10,550 nucleotides of DNA, taken from the NCBI GenBank assembly GCA_023475455.1, contig JAMCVR010000186.1:31346-41895 (forward strand). Reading direction: 5' to 3'. Below the pieces are notes generated by a model, which worked only from the letters and a program-made list of their open reading frames with translations, ran no database searches and was not told the DNA's origin. How positions within the stretch are numbered: the stretch's first letter is position 1; each line of letters begins with the position of its first letter. The position numbers and the translations under genes are program-made. Source of the DNA: Thermoplasmatota archaeon. GTDB taxonomy: Bacteria; Pseudomonadota; Gammaproteobacteria; Burkholderiales; Thiobacillaceae. Shown in pieces: positions 1 through 6,917 of this stretch.

Positions 1-1981
1 GGTCGCCGCGCTTGAGGCCGTTTTCCGCCAGCAGTTTCACCACCGCCGCGCATTCCTCCACCGTGCGCACGAAGGGAATCATCACCTCGACGTTGGAAAA
101 GCCTAGCGTCTCGCGCACCTTTTTCAGCGCCCGGCACTCCAGTTCGAACGCCGGGCGGAACAGCGCCGACACGTAGCGCGCCGCGCCGCGCAGCCCCAGC
201 ATGGGGTTTTCCTCCTTCGGCTCGTAGCGGTCGCCGCCCAAGAGGTTGGCGTATTCGTTCGACTTGAAGTCGGACAGCCGCACGATCACCGGCCGCGGCC
301 AGAACGCGGCGGCCAGGGTGGCGATGCCTTCGGCCAGCTTGTCGACGTAGAAGGACACCGGATCGGCATAACCCGCGGTGCGCGCATCGATCTCGTCGCG
401 CAGCGCCGGCGGCTGGCCGGCATAGTCGAGCAGCGCCAGCGGGTGCACGCCGATCATGCGCGCGATGATGAACTCCAGCCGCGCGAGGCCGATGCCGTGA
501 TTCGGAATCTGCGCGAACTCGAACGCGCGCTCGGGATTGCCGACGTTCATCATCAGCTTCACCGGCGGCTCGGCCAGGGTCTCGCTTGCCAGCGTCTCCA
601 CCGTGAAGGCCAGCCTGCCCGCGTACACCCTGCCGGTGTCGCCCTCGGCGCACGACACCGTCACCGTCTCGCCGTCCTTCAGCACCGTGGTCGCCTCGCC
701 GGTGCCCACCACGGCGGGGATGCCCAGTTCGCGCGCGACGATGGCGGCGTGGCAGGTGCGGCCGCCGCGGTTGGTGACGATCGCCGCCGCGCGCTTCATC
801 ACCGGCTCCCAGTCGGGGTCGGTCATGTCGGTGACCAGGATGTCGCCCGGCTGCACCCGGTTCATTTCCGCCGGGCTGGCGATCAGCCGCACAACGCCCG
901 CGCCGATTTTCTGGCCGATGGCGCGGCCGCTGATGCGCACCTCGCCGGTCGCTTCCAGGATGTAGCGTTCGCCGCCGTTGGCGCGCGCCTTCACCGTTTC
1001 CGGACGCGCCTGCACGATGAAGAGTTCGCCGGTTTCGCCGTCCTTCGCCCACTCGACGTCCATCGGACGCTGATAGTGGTTTTCGATCGCCACCGCCTGG
1101 CGCGCCAGTTCCAGCACCTCGGCATCGGTCAGCGAATACTGTCGCCGCAAGCCGGGAGGCGTGTCCTCGATCACGGTCTCGCCGTCGCGCCACACCATGC
1201 GGATGGCTTTTTCGCCCAGCTCGCGCCGCACCACGGCGGGAAAACCCTCGGCCAGCTTCGGCTTGTGCACGTAGAACTCATCCGGGTTGACCGAGCCCTG
1301 CACCACGGTTTCGCCGAGGCCGTAGGCGGCGGTGATGAACACCACGTCGCGAAAGCCGGATTCGGTATCCAGGGTGAACAGCACGCCCGCGCAGGCGATG
1401 TCGGAACGCACCATGCGCTGCACGCCGGCCGACAGCGCCACCTCGGCATGGGCAAAGCCGTGGTGCACGCGGTAGGCGATGGCGCGGTCGTTGTAGAGCG
1501 AGGCGAAGACCTTCTTCACATGCAGCAGCAAGGCGTCCTCGCCACGCACGTGCAGATAGGTTTCCTGCTGGCCGGCGAACGAGGCGTCGGGCAGGTCCTC
1601 GGCGGTGGCCGACGAGCGCACCGCCACCGACACGCTGTCGCCCAATGCGGCATAGGCCGTGCGCAGGCCGGTTTCCAGCGCGGCCGGCAGGGCGGCGGCC
1701 TCCACCCGGGCGCGGATCTCAGCCCCCGCCTGGGCCAGGGCCGTCACGTCCGCCACGTCGAGCGACGCCAGCCGGGCTTGGATGCGCGCGCGCAAATCGT
1801 TGTGATCGAGAAAGTCCCAGAACGCCTGCGCCGTGGTGGCAAAGCCGCCCGGCACCTTGACCCCGGCGCCCGACAAGTTTCTGATCATCTCGCCGAGCGA
1901 GGCATTCTTGCCGCCCACGCGCGGCACATCGGCCATCGACAGGGCATCGAGGGGAACGATATAGTCGTCCGAGACCGGCAT
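1..1981 (-). CDS. ppsA: Phosphoenolpyruvate synthase (pyruvate, water dikinase), 3' end outside the window
   Basis: Converts pyruvate + ATP + water to PEP + AMP + phosphate, a cytoplasmic gluconeogenic step. About 660 codons are visible of a family protein of about 790 residues, so the last ~130 residues are missing. The N-terminal ATP-grasp-like domain carries [12 protein letters not shown] near residue 22 and [20 protein letters not shown]. The phosphohistidine swivelling domain has [12 protein letters not shown] with the phosphorylated His at about residue 411. The PEP-binding barrel follows with [11 protein letters not shown] and [13 protein letters not shown]. The ATG at 1981 has GGAG six bases upstream; an in-frame ATG at 1993 could add MEWI. 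It is divergent from ppsR with a 10-bp gap. The family is regulated by PpsR-mediated phosphorylation. Because of the 906-bp duplication the frame stays open upstream to 2887, so translation could also begin there (separate entry). Identity is very secure. Confidence 0.96.
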   Translation of the reverse strand, partial: MPVSDDYIVPLDALSMADVPRVGGKNASLGEMIRNLSGAGVKVPGGFATTAQAFWDFLDHNDLRARIQARLASLDVADVTALAQAGAEIRARVEAAALPAALETGLRTAYAALGDSVSVAVRSSATAEDLPDASFAGQQETYLHVRGEDALLLHVKKVFASLYNDRAIAYRVHHGFAHAEVALSAGVQRMVRSDIACAGVLFTLDTESGFRDVVFITAAYGLGETVVQGSVNPDEFYVHKPKLAEGFPAVVRRELGEKAIRMVWRDGETVIEDTPPGLRRQYSLTDAEVLELARQAVAIENHYQRPMDVEWAKDGETGELFIVQARPETVKARANGGERYILEATGEVRISGRAIGQKIGAGVVRLIASPAEMNRVQPGDILVTDMTDPDWEPVMKRAAAIVTNRGGRTCHAAIVARELGIPAVVGTGEATTVLKDGETVTVSCAEGDTGRVYAGRLAFTVETLASETLAEPPVKLMMNVGNPERAFEFAQIPNHGIGLARLEFIIARMIGVHPLALLDYAGQPPALRDEIDARTAGYADPVSFYVDKLAEGIATLAAAFWPRPVIVRLSDFKSNEYANLLGGDRYEPKEENPMLGLRGAARYVSALFRPAFELECRALKKVRETLGFSNVEVMIPFVRTVEECAAVVKLLAENGLKRGD

Positions 1982-2206
1982 AATCCACTCCATGAAAAAA
2001 CGCGTCGCATTCTGCGTGTCCGACCACACCGGCGTCACCGTCGAGGCGGTGGCGAAGAGCGTGCTGGCGCAGTTCCCTGCGCTTGAGTTTAGCCTGATTG
2101 TGCTGCCTTTCATCGACAGCCCGGAAAAGGCGCTGGCCGCCGCGGCACGGATTGCCGCCGTCCCCGGCGCCCTGGTGTTTTCCACCCTCGCCGACCCGGC
2201 CCTGCG
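1301..2206. repeat. 906-bp tandem direct duplication, copy 1
   Basis: The stretch reads the same as 2207-3112 at every place I compared, with a constant offset of 906. It holds the first ~227 codons of ppsA (minus), the 10-bp divergent gap and the first 72 codons of ppsR (plus). The edges are set by the mismatches 1299/2205 on the left and 2208/3114 on the right, leaving only GC as homology at the joint. No insertion-sequence ends flank it. Confidence 0.95.
1936..1965 (+). promoter_or_regulatory. Possible sigma-70-like promoter for ppsR inside the ppsA 5' coding region
   Basis: TCGACA (1936-1941) and TATAGT (1960-1965) are separated by 18 bp, and each differs from consensus at one position. 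Only 10 bp separate the two start codons, so the ppsR promoter must lie within ppsA. The same elements recur at 2842-2847 and 2866-2871, in front of the complete ppsR. This is a motif match only. Confidence 0.3.
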
Positions 2207-2231
2207 CACCACGGTTTCGCCGAGGCCGTAG
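1992..2231 (+). pseudogene. Truncated 5' copy of ppsR
   Basis: The first 72 codons are identical to ppsR ([20 protein letters not shown] onward). At the duplication joint (about 2207) the frame runs into antisense ppsA sequence and stops after TTVSPRP. It lacks the P-loop (GVSRVGKT, residues 146-153 of the full protein) and cannot be an active PpsR. It is a by-product of the tandem duplication and would be absent if that duplication is an assembly error. Confidence 0.85.
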
Positions 2232-2887
2232 GCGGCGGTGATGAACACCACGTCGCGAAAGCCGGATTCGGTATCCAGGGTGAACAGCACGCCCGCGCAG
2301 GCGATGTCGGAACGCACCATGCGCTGCACGCCGGCCGACAGCGCCACCTCGGCATGGGCAAAGCCGTGGTGCACGCGGTAGGCGATGGCGCGGTCGTTGT
2401 AGAGCGAGGCGAAGACCTTCTTCACATGCAGCAGCAAGGCGTCCTCGCCACGCACGTGCAGATAGGTTTCCTGCTGGCCGGCGAACGAGGCGTCGGGCAG
2501 GTCCTCGGCGGTGGCCGACGAGCGCACCGCCACCGACACGCTGTCGCCCAATGCGGCATAGGCCGTGCGCAGGCCGGTTTCCAGCGCGGCCGGCAGGGCG
2601 GCGGCCTCCACCCGGGCGCGGATCTCAGCCCCCGCCTGGGCCAGGGCCGTCACGTCCGCCACGTCGAGCGACGCCAGCCGGGCTTGGATGCGCGCGCGCA
2701 AATCGTTGTGATCGAGAAAGTCCCAGAACGCCTGCGCCGTGGTGGCAAAGCCGCCCGGCACCTTGACCCCGGCGCCCGACAAGTTTCTGATCATCTCGCC
2801 GAGCGAGGCATTCTTGCCGCCCACGCGCGGCACATCGGCCATCGACAGGGCATCGAGGGGAACGATATAGTCGTCCGAGACCGGCAT
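2207..2887 (-). pseudogene. Duplicated 5' part of ppsA (227 codons), in frame with the downstream ppsA
   Basis: Reading leftward from the ATG at 2887, 227 codons match the PpsA N-terminus up to GLGETVV. The frame then enters antisense ppsR sequence. Because 906 is 302 codons and I find no in-frame stop between 2206 and 1982, reading continues for 75 nonsense codons straight into the intact ppsA at 1981. As written, the DNA could encode PpsA residues 1-227, a 75-residue linker, then whole PpsA. More likely the 1981 start is used and this segment is a non-functional remnant. Confidence 0.75.
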
Positions 2888-3112
2888 AATCCACTCCATG
2901 AAAAAACGCGTCGCATTCTGCGTGTCCGACCACACCGGCGTCACCGTCGAGGCGGTGGCGAAGAGCGTGCTGGCGCAGTTCCCTGCGCTTGAGTTTAGCC
3001 TGATTGTGCTGCCTTTCATCGACAGCCCGGAAAAGGCGCTGGCCGCCGCGGCACGGATTGCCGCCGTCCCCGGCGCCCTGGTGTTTTCCACCCTCGCCGA
3101 CCCGGCCCTGCG
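2207..3112. repeat. 906-bp tandem direct duplication, copy 2
   Basis: Second copy, directly abutting the first. To its right ppsR continues without interruption, so this copy belongs to the complete ppsR, while copy 1 belongs to the complete ppsA. The perfect identity means either a very recent event or an unmerged overlap between two contigs. Confidence 0.95.
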
Positions 3113-3683
3113 CGCCGTCCTGCGCGACAGCCGCGCCAGCCTGTTCGATGTCTTCGACCTCATCGCCCCCGCCGTGGAAACCGCGCTGGGGCAGGCCGCC
3201 ACCCCCAGCGGCGGGCGCACTCACGGCATGGCCAACGACTACGAGTCGCGCATGGACGCGGTGAATTTCAGCCTGGCGCTGGACGACGGCCTGCAGCCGC
3301 AGCGGCTCGACCAGGCCGACCTGATCCTGGTCGGCGTCTCGCGCGTCGGGAAAACGCCCACCGCGCTCTACCTCGCCCTGCAATACGGCCTGCGCGTCGC
3401 CAACTATCCGCTTACGCCGGACGATCTCTCGCGCCCCGCCTTGCCCCACGTCCTGCTCGCCCATCTGCCGCGGCTGCGCGCCCTGACCCTGTCCGCCGAA
3501 CGTCTCGCCGTCATCCGCCAGGCGCGCTATCCCAACAGCCGCTATGCCAGCCTGGAACAATGCCGCGAAGAGCTTGCCGCCGCCGAAACGCTCTTCAAAC
3601 GCCACGCGCTCCCGGTCCTCGATACAACCCGCATGTCAGTAGAGGAAATCGCGGCGCGTCTGCGGCATAAACCGGGCGATTAG
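2898..3683 (+). CDS. ppsR: PEP synthetase regulatory protein (bifunctional kinase/pyrophosphorylase, DUF299)
   Basis: In this family PpsR inactivates PEP synthase by ADP-dependent phosphorylation of a threonine next to the catalytic histidine, and reactivates it by Pi-dependent phosphorolysis. The 261-residue length is usual for the family. The N-terminus has the family signature [10 protein letters not shown] (residues 9-18). A P-loop GVSRVGKT sits at residues 146-153, followed by TPTALYLA and the NYPL segment (169-172). A conserved C-terminal part includes RYPNSRYAS (210-218). The ATG is 10 bp from the divergent ppsA start, and no clear Shine-Dalgarno sequence precedes it. Regulator and target are adjacent, as in many proteobacteria. 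The first 72 codons lie in the 906-bp duplication; this is the intact copy. Confidence 0.95.
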   Translation: MKKRVAFCVSDHTGVTVEAVAKSVLAQFPALEFSLIVLPFIDSPEKALAAAARIAAVPGALVFSTLADPALRAVLRDSRASLFDVFDLIAPAVETALGQAATPSGGRTHGMANDYESRMDAVNFSLALDDGLQPQRLDQADLILVGVSRVGKTPTALYLALQYGLRVANYPLTPDDLSRPALPHVLLAHLPRLRALTLSAERLAVIRQARYPNSRYASLEQCREELAAAETLFKRHALPVLDTTRMSVEEIAARLRHKPGD

Positions 3684-3752
3684 GCCGCTAAAGAAACGCC
3701 GCTACCAACCGAATCAACAGGGGCGAGTGCCTCGCAAAATGGAGTACGAACC

Positions 3753-4043
3753 ATGTCCACGGATGATCTGGTGATTTCCGGCGTCCAGGAAAACGGGAAA
3801 AAATTCCGCCCGTCGGATTGGGTTGAACGCCTGTCGTCGACACTGGCCAGTTTTCAGGTCGACAACCGATTACGCTATTCGTCGGGCGTTCGGCCCTGCA
3901 TGATCGACGGCGAATACTGCCTGGTCGTCGCGCGCAGGCTGGAAACTACCGATCCCCAAGCTTACGACTATGTCATGGGCTTTGCCCAGGCGAACCATCT
4001 GCGCATCCAGATGGACCGCCGCACCGGCGAGCGCGCTTTGTAG
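3753..4043 (+). CDS. DUF3579 family protein of unknown function
   Basis: A 96-residue soluble protein with no signal peptide or membrane segment. It matches the DUF3579 pattern: GKKFRPSDWVERLSSTLASF (residues 15-34), then RLRYSSGVRPCMIDGEYCLV and NHLRIQMDRRTG near the C-terminus. The function of this family is not known to me. GGAG at 3741-3744 lies eight bases before the ATG. It follows ppsR by 69 bp on the same strand, so it could be co-transcribed or have its own promoter. It converges on the RNA methyltransferase gene, whose stop is 15 bp away. Confidence 0.85.
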   Translation: MSTDDLVISGVQENGKKFRPSDWVERLSSTLASFQVDNRLRYSSGVRPCMIDGEYCLVVARRLETTDPQAYDYVMGFAQANHLRIQMDRRTGERAL

Positions 4044-4050
4044 CGAACCC

Positions 4051-4068
4051 GGCGGCGGTTAGGCCGCC
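4051..4068. terminator. Small GC hairpin between convergent genes
   Basis: GGCGGC (4051-4056) and GCCGCC (4063-4068) can pair around a 6-base loop, between the DUF3579 stop and the methyltransferase stop. There is no T-tract on either side, so it is at best a weak bidirectional terminator. GC-rich DNA often forms such stems by chance. Confidence 0.25.
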
Positions 4069-4838
4069 CGCTGGCGCGCAGCCTCAAACACGGCGACGGC
4101 CAAGGCCGCGGCGGCATTCAGCGATTCGACCTTGCCCGGCATCGGGATGCGTACCGTTGCGCTTGCGGCCTCACACACCGCTTGCGACAGCCCGGTCCCT
4201 TCATTGCCGACGATGAGCGCGAGCGGACCGGTGAGCGTGCGCGCATACAGGCTGCCGTCCTCGCTCAGCGCCAGTGCCAGACTTTGTCCTTCGAACCGCC
4301 TGACCCATTCCGCGATATCGGCGCCGCTCATGAGTGGCAGCACGAACTGCGCGCCCTGCCCGCCGCGCAAGGCCTTGGGCGACCAGGGATCGTGGCACCC
4401 TTTCGACAGCACCGCCAGGGTCGCGCCCGCCGCCGCCCCGCTGCGCAGCATGGCGCCGAGGTTGCCGGGGTCCTGGATGTCCTCCAGCACGATGACGAGC
4501 GGCGTGGCGGCGCTGGCGGGCGGGGTGAGCCAGGCCGCCTCTGCCAGCACGCCGGTGGGGCTGACCACGGGCACGAGTTCGGCGAACAGCGCATCGGGCA
4601 GCACGATGGCTTTGGCCTGCGGGCAGCGCGCGGCCAGGCGTGCGAACCGGCCGGCATCGAACGAGGCGGCGCGCACCAGCGTATGCGGCTGGCCGCCGGC
4701 ATCGAGATAGGCCGCCAGCAGATGCTCGCCGTCGAGCAGGGACATGCGCGCCTCGCGCCGCGCGCGCGCCGATTCGGCGAGCTTTTTCAGCCGCTTGAAG
4801 ATCGGGTTGTCGCGCGAGGAAATGGCGGTTTCGGTCAT
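4059..4838 (-). CDS. TrmH/SpoU-family RNA 2'-O-methyltransferase
   Basis: Encodes 259 residues, a predicted SAM-dependent ribose 2'-O-methyltransferase acting on tRNA or rRNA. Residues ~10-100 form the usual N-terminal substrate-binding domain (SRDNPIFKRLKKL). The catalytic SPOUT domain has motif 1 DPGNLGAMLRSGAAAG (123-138, with N126 and R132), motif 2 LIVGNEGTGLS (208-218) and motif 3 IPMPGKVESLNAAAALAVA (231-249), which supplies the knot and SAM pocket. The exact target nucleoside cannot be read from the sequence. I chose the ATG at 4838 because the protein then begins like the family (MTETAISSRDNPIFK). A longer reading to 5078 only crosses the duplicated senB region. It is divergent from senB. 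Confidence 0.9.
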   Translation of the reverse strand: MTETAISSRDNPIFKRLKKLAESARARREARMSLLDGEHLLAAYLDAGGQPHTLVRAASFDAGRFARLAARCPQAKAIVLPDALFAELVPVVSPTGVLAEAAWLTPPASAATPLVIVLEDIQDPGNLGAMLRSGAAAGATLAVLSKGCHDPWSPKALRGGQGAQFVLPLMSGADIAEWVRRFEGQSLALALSEDGSLYARTLTGPLALIVGNEGTGLSQAVCEAASATVRIPMPGKVESLNAAAALAVAVFEAARQRAA

Positions 4839-4880
4839 GCGGGGATTATCCGCGATTCCCCGAGCGAGGCGTAAACTCGC

Positions 4881-5043
4881 AGCATGCGCATCGCCCTCGT
4901 CACCCCCTACGGCCGCGAACATCGCAACGGCAACTGGCACACCGCCGCACGCTGGGCGCGCTTCCTGCGCGAAGCGGGACACACGGTGCGGACGCAGGTG
5001 GAATGGGACGGCCGTTCGGCCGACCTGATGCTGGCGCTGCACG
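4881..5043. repeat. 163-bp direct repeat, copy 1 (senB 5' end)
   Basis: Reads identically to 5159-5321 at a constant offset of 278. It comprises AGC plus the first 53 codons of senB. Unlike the other two duplications, the copies do not abut: 115 bp of unrelated sequence (5044-5158) lies between them. Confidence 0.93.
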
Positions 5044-5153
5044 GCCAGCCAGTACCGGCTGCCGCGCGGCAACGGCATGGCCTTCCATTACTACGCCGAC
5101 GGCCGGGTCTTCCGCGCCTGGGTCTACAAGGAGCAGTTGCGCGAGATTCTTGA
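4884..5153 (+). pseudogene. Truncated 5' copy of senB
   Basis: The first 53 codons equal those of the complete senB (MRIALVTPYGREHRNGNWHT onward, to ALH). After 5043 the frame runs into the 115-bp foreign insert and stops at 5151-5153. No donor- or acceptor-binding residues of the C-terminal domain remain, so it is not functional. This copy sits in the natural-looking divergent position, 45 bp from the methyltransferase start. Confidence 0.85.
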
Positions 5154-5158
5154 GCGCA
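5044..5158 (+). other. 115-bp orphan insert with an apparent foreign coding fragment
   Basis: This sequence between the two senB copies belongs to neither. One plus-strand frame (codons from 5044) reads as plausible protein with mixed, non-repetitive composition, including RGNGMAFHYYADGRVFRAWV and then YKEQLREILERK. It then continues out of frame into senB. I do not recognise the family. It looks like a piece of a gene from elsewhere, joined here by rearrangement or misassembly. Confidence 0.5.
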
Positions 5159-5321
5159 AGCATGCGCATCGCCCTCGTCACCCCCTACGGCCGCGAACAT
5201 CGCAACGGCAACTGGCACACCGCCGCACGCTGGGCGCGCTTCCTGCGCGAAGCGGGACACACGGTGCGGACGCAGGTGGAATGGGACGGCCGTTCGGCCG
5301 ACCTGATGCTGGCGCTGCACG
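5159..5321. repeat. 163-bp direct repeat, copy 2 (senB 5' end)
   Basis: Second copy, continuous with the rest of senB. The left edge is set by the mismatch 4880/5158 and the right edge by 5044/5322. Confidence 0.93.
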
Positions 5322-6121
5322 CTCGGCGCAGCTTTGCCTCGATCCACGCCTTCGCCGAACGCTTTCCGAGCCGGCCCCTGTTGCTGGCGCTGACCGGCAC
5401 CGACCTCTACCGCGACATCCACGAAGACCGCGACGCCCGGCAGGCGCTCGAACTCGCGCACCGCATCATCGTGCTGCAGGAGCGCGGCCCCGACGAGCTG
5501 GCCCCGCATCTGGCCGCCAAGACGCGCGTGATCTATCAGTCCGCACCCGATATTCCCCGTTTGCCCCCCCCCGCCAATATCTTCGAGGTGCTGGTGATCG
5601 GCCACCTGCGCACGGAAAAAGACCCGTTTCGGGCGGCGCTGGCGACGGCCTATCTGCCCGAGCAATCGAAGATCCGGGTGACGCATCTGGGCGGCGCCCT
5701 CTCCGAAGACATGGCCGAAACGGCGGAAATGGCGCAAAGCAAACTGCCGCGCTGGCACTGGGGCGGCGAGGTGCCGCACAGGACGGTGCTGAAGCGGCTG
5801 GCGCGCGCGCACATGATGGTCATCAGCTCGGTGATGGAAGGCGGCGCCAACGTGATCTGCGAGGCGCTGGCGGCCGATGTGCCGGTGCTGGCCTCGCACA
5901 TGCCCGGCAACGTCGGCATGCTGGGCGAGGACTATCCCGGCTATTTCCCGGTGGGCGACGAGCGGCGGCTGGCCAGGCTGTTGTCGCTGGCCGAGAACGA
6001 TCCCGGTTTCTATGCCGCGCTGGCCAGCCACGCCCGCCAGCGCCGCGGGCTGATGCGGCCGGAGCAGGAAGCCAGCCGCCTGCGGCAGGCGGTGGCGGAA
6101 TTCGAGCAAAGCGCGGGGTGA
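5162..6121 (+). CDS. senB: SenB-type glycosyltransferase (putative selenosugar synthase, TIGR04348-like)
   Basis: Encodes 319 residues with a GT-B, family-4-like fold. In the selenoneine pathway SenB couples selenophosphate, made by SenC, to a UDP-sugar to give a selenosugar that SenA uses. Visible features match that family: N-terminal MRIALVTP, a WARFLREAGHTV helix, LLALTGTDLYRDI (residues 74-86), VIYQSA (123-128), VIGHLRTEKDPFRAAL (145-160) and VTHLGGALSEDMAE. The nucleotide-sugar E-x7-E motif EGGANVICE lies at 226-234, followed by GEDYPGYFPVGD (255-266). No membrane segment is seen. No senA or senC is in the window, so a role in selenium metabolism is inferred from family resemblance alone. 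It converges with the TPR gene, leaving 25 bp. The first 53 codons are duplicated upstream. Confidence 0.78.
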   Translation: MRIALVTPYGREHRNGNWHTAARWARFLREAGHTVRTQVEWDGRSADLMLALHARRSFASIHAFAERFPSRPLLLALTGTDLYRDIHEDRDARQALELAHRIIVLQERGPDELAPHLAAKTRVIYQSAPDIPRLPPPANIFEVLVIGHLRTEKDPFRAALATAYLPEQSKIRVTHLGGALSEDMAETAEMAQSKLPRWHWGGEVPHRTVLKRLARAHMMVISSVMEGGANVICEALAADVPVLASHMPGNVGMLGEDYPGYFPVGDERRLARLLSLAENDPGFYAALASHARQRRGLMRPEQEASRLRQAVAEFEQSAG

Positions 6122-6146
6122 TTCCAGGTGCGTCGCAGCCGCCGCC

Positions 6147-6815
6147 TCAGCCCTCGTCGAACAGTATCCCGAACATGCGCGCACGCTCGGCCCGGCTCAG
6201 GCCGCGCAGCACCCGCACCGCTTCGCGCGCGACCCGCGCATCGCGGGTGATCGAATACTCGATCGCCAGCGCGCGCCAGACCTCGGCCAGCGCCGGATCG
6301 GTGGCGTGCAGCTTCTGCAGCGCCTGGGTCACGCCGGCCTCGCCCTTGGTCAGATAAAACGTCAGCCCCAGGTTGTGCCAGGCCGGGAGGTAGTCGGGGT
6401 CGGTTTCCACTGCCGCGCGATACGCCTGCATCGCCTCGCGCGGGCGCCCGCTGTCGCGGTAGGCGTTGCCCAGATTGTTGCGGGCGAACACGTCGCCGGG
6501 CGCCAGCCGCAGGTTCTGCCGATACGCCGCGACGGCTTCGGCAAACCGCCCCAGTTCCCCCAGCGCGCGTCCCTGCACGAACCAGGGCAGCGGGTTCTTC
6601 GCATCGATCCGCGCCCACGCCCGACCCCACGCCAGCAGACCGCGCCAGTCGGCGCGCTTTTCCAGCGCCTGCGCCTGCCGCACCCACTCGGCTTGCGGAC
6701 GGGCCGCAAGCACGGCCTCATCGCCGTCCAGCCCGAACGTCTGCGCGGCAGCCGCCAGCGGGCCCGAGTACACCAGGCAGGGCAACAGCACGCACAGGGC
6801 AATTCGGCTGAACAT
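6147..6815 (-). CDS. Secreted or periplasmic tetratricopeptide-repeat protein
   Basis: Encodes 222 residues. I placed the start at the ATG at 6815 because MFSRIALCVLLPCLVYSGPL is a good signal peptide core, ending in AAAA|Q near residue 24. A GTG at 6854 would add 13 basic/polar residues in front. At least three TPR units follow: about residues 74-107 (PWFVQGRALGELGRFAEAVA), 108-141 (VFARNNLGNAYRDSGRPREA) and 142-175 (LPAWHNLGLTFYLTKGEAGV). A helical tail contains VWRALAIEYSITRDA. It probably acts as a protein-protein interaction scaffold outside the cytoplasm; no partner can be named. It is transcribed divergently from ycaO, about 100 bp apart. Confidence 0.82.
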   Translation of the reverse strand: MFSRIALCVLLPCLVYSGPLAAAAQTFGLDGDEAVLAARPQAEWVRQAQALEKRADWRGLLAWGRAWARIDAKNPLPWFVQGRALGELGRFAEAVAAYRQNLRLAPGDVFARNNLGNAYRDSGRPREAMQAYRAAVETDPDYLPAWHNLGLTFYLTKGEAGVTQALQKLHATDPALAEVWRALAIEYSITRDARVAREAVRVLRGLSRAERARMFGILFDEG

Positions 6816-6917
6816 GGGTCGGAATGGCAAGCCGGAGATGGATCGACGCTGCACATTTTACGCCACGCTTGACGCATCGCTTATGCTGTCGGGTCTCCCT
6901 TCACGCGTCTCTCCCCC

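Noticed and set aside
443..2086. Long plus-strand open frame of 547 codons
   Set aside because: It is antisense to the unmistakable ppsA and has the His/Arg/Gly-rich composition of a shadow frame in GC-rich DNA.
2625..3605. Minus-strand open frame of 326 codons over ppsR
   Set aside because: Antisense to ppsR and its duplicated neighbour, with no recognisable protein features.
4839..5078. N-terminal extension of the RNA methyltransferase up to 5078
   Set aside because: The extension crosses the duplicated senB region in antisense. The family-like N-terminus begins at 4838.
5122..5133. Shared 12-mer GGTCTACAAGGA between the senB insert and the RIO remnant
   Set aside because: Both encode V-Y-K-E-like residues in high-GC codon usage. 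The flanks differ, so common origin is not supported.
4907..6184. Minus-strand open frame of 425 codons over senB
   Set aside because: Antisense to senB, shadow-frame composition, no family motif.
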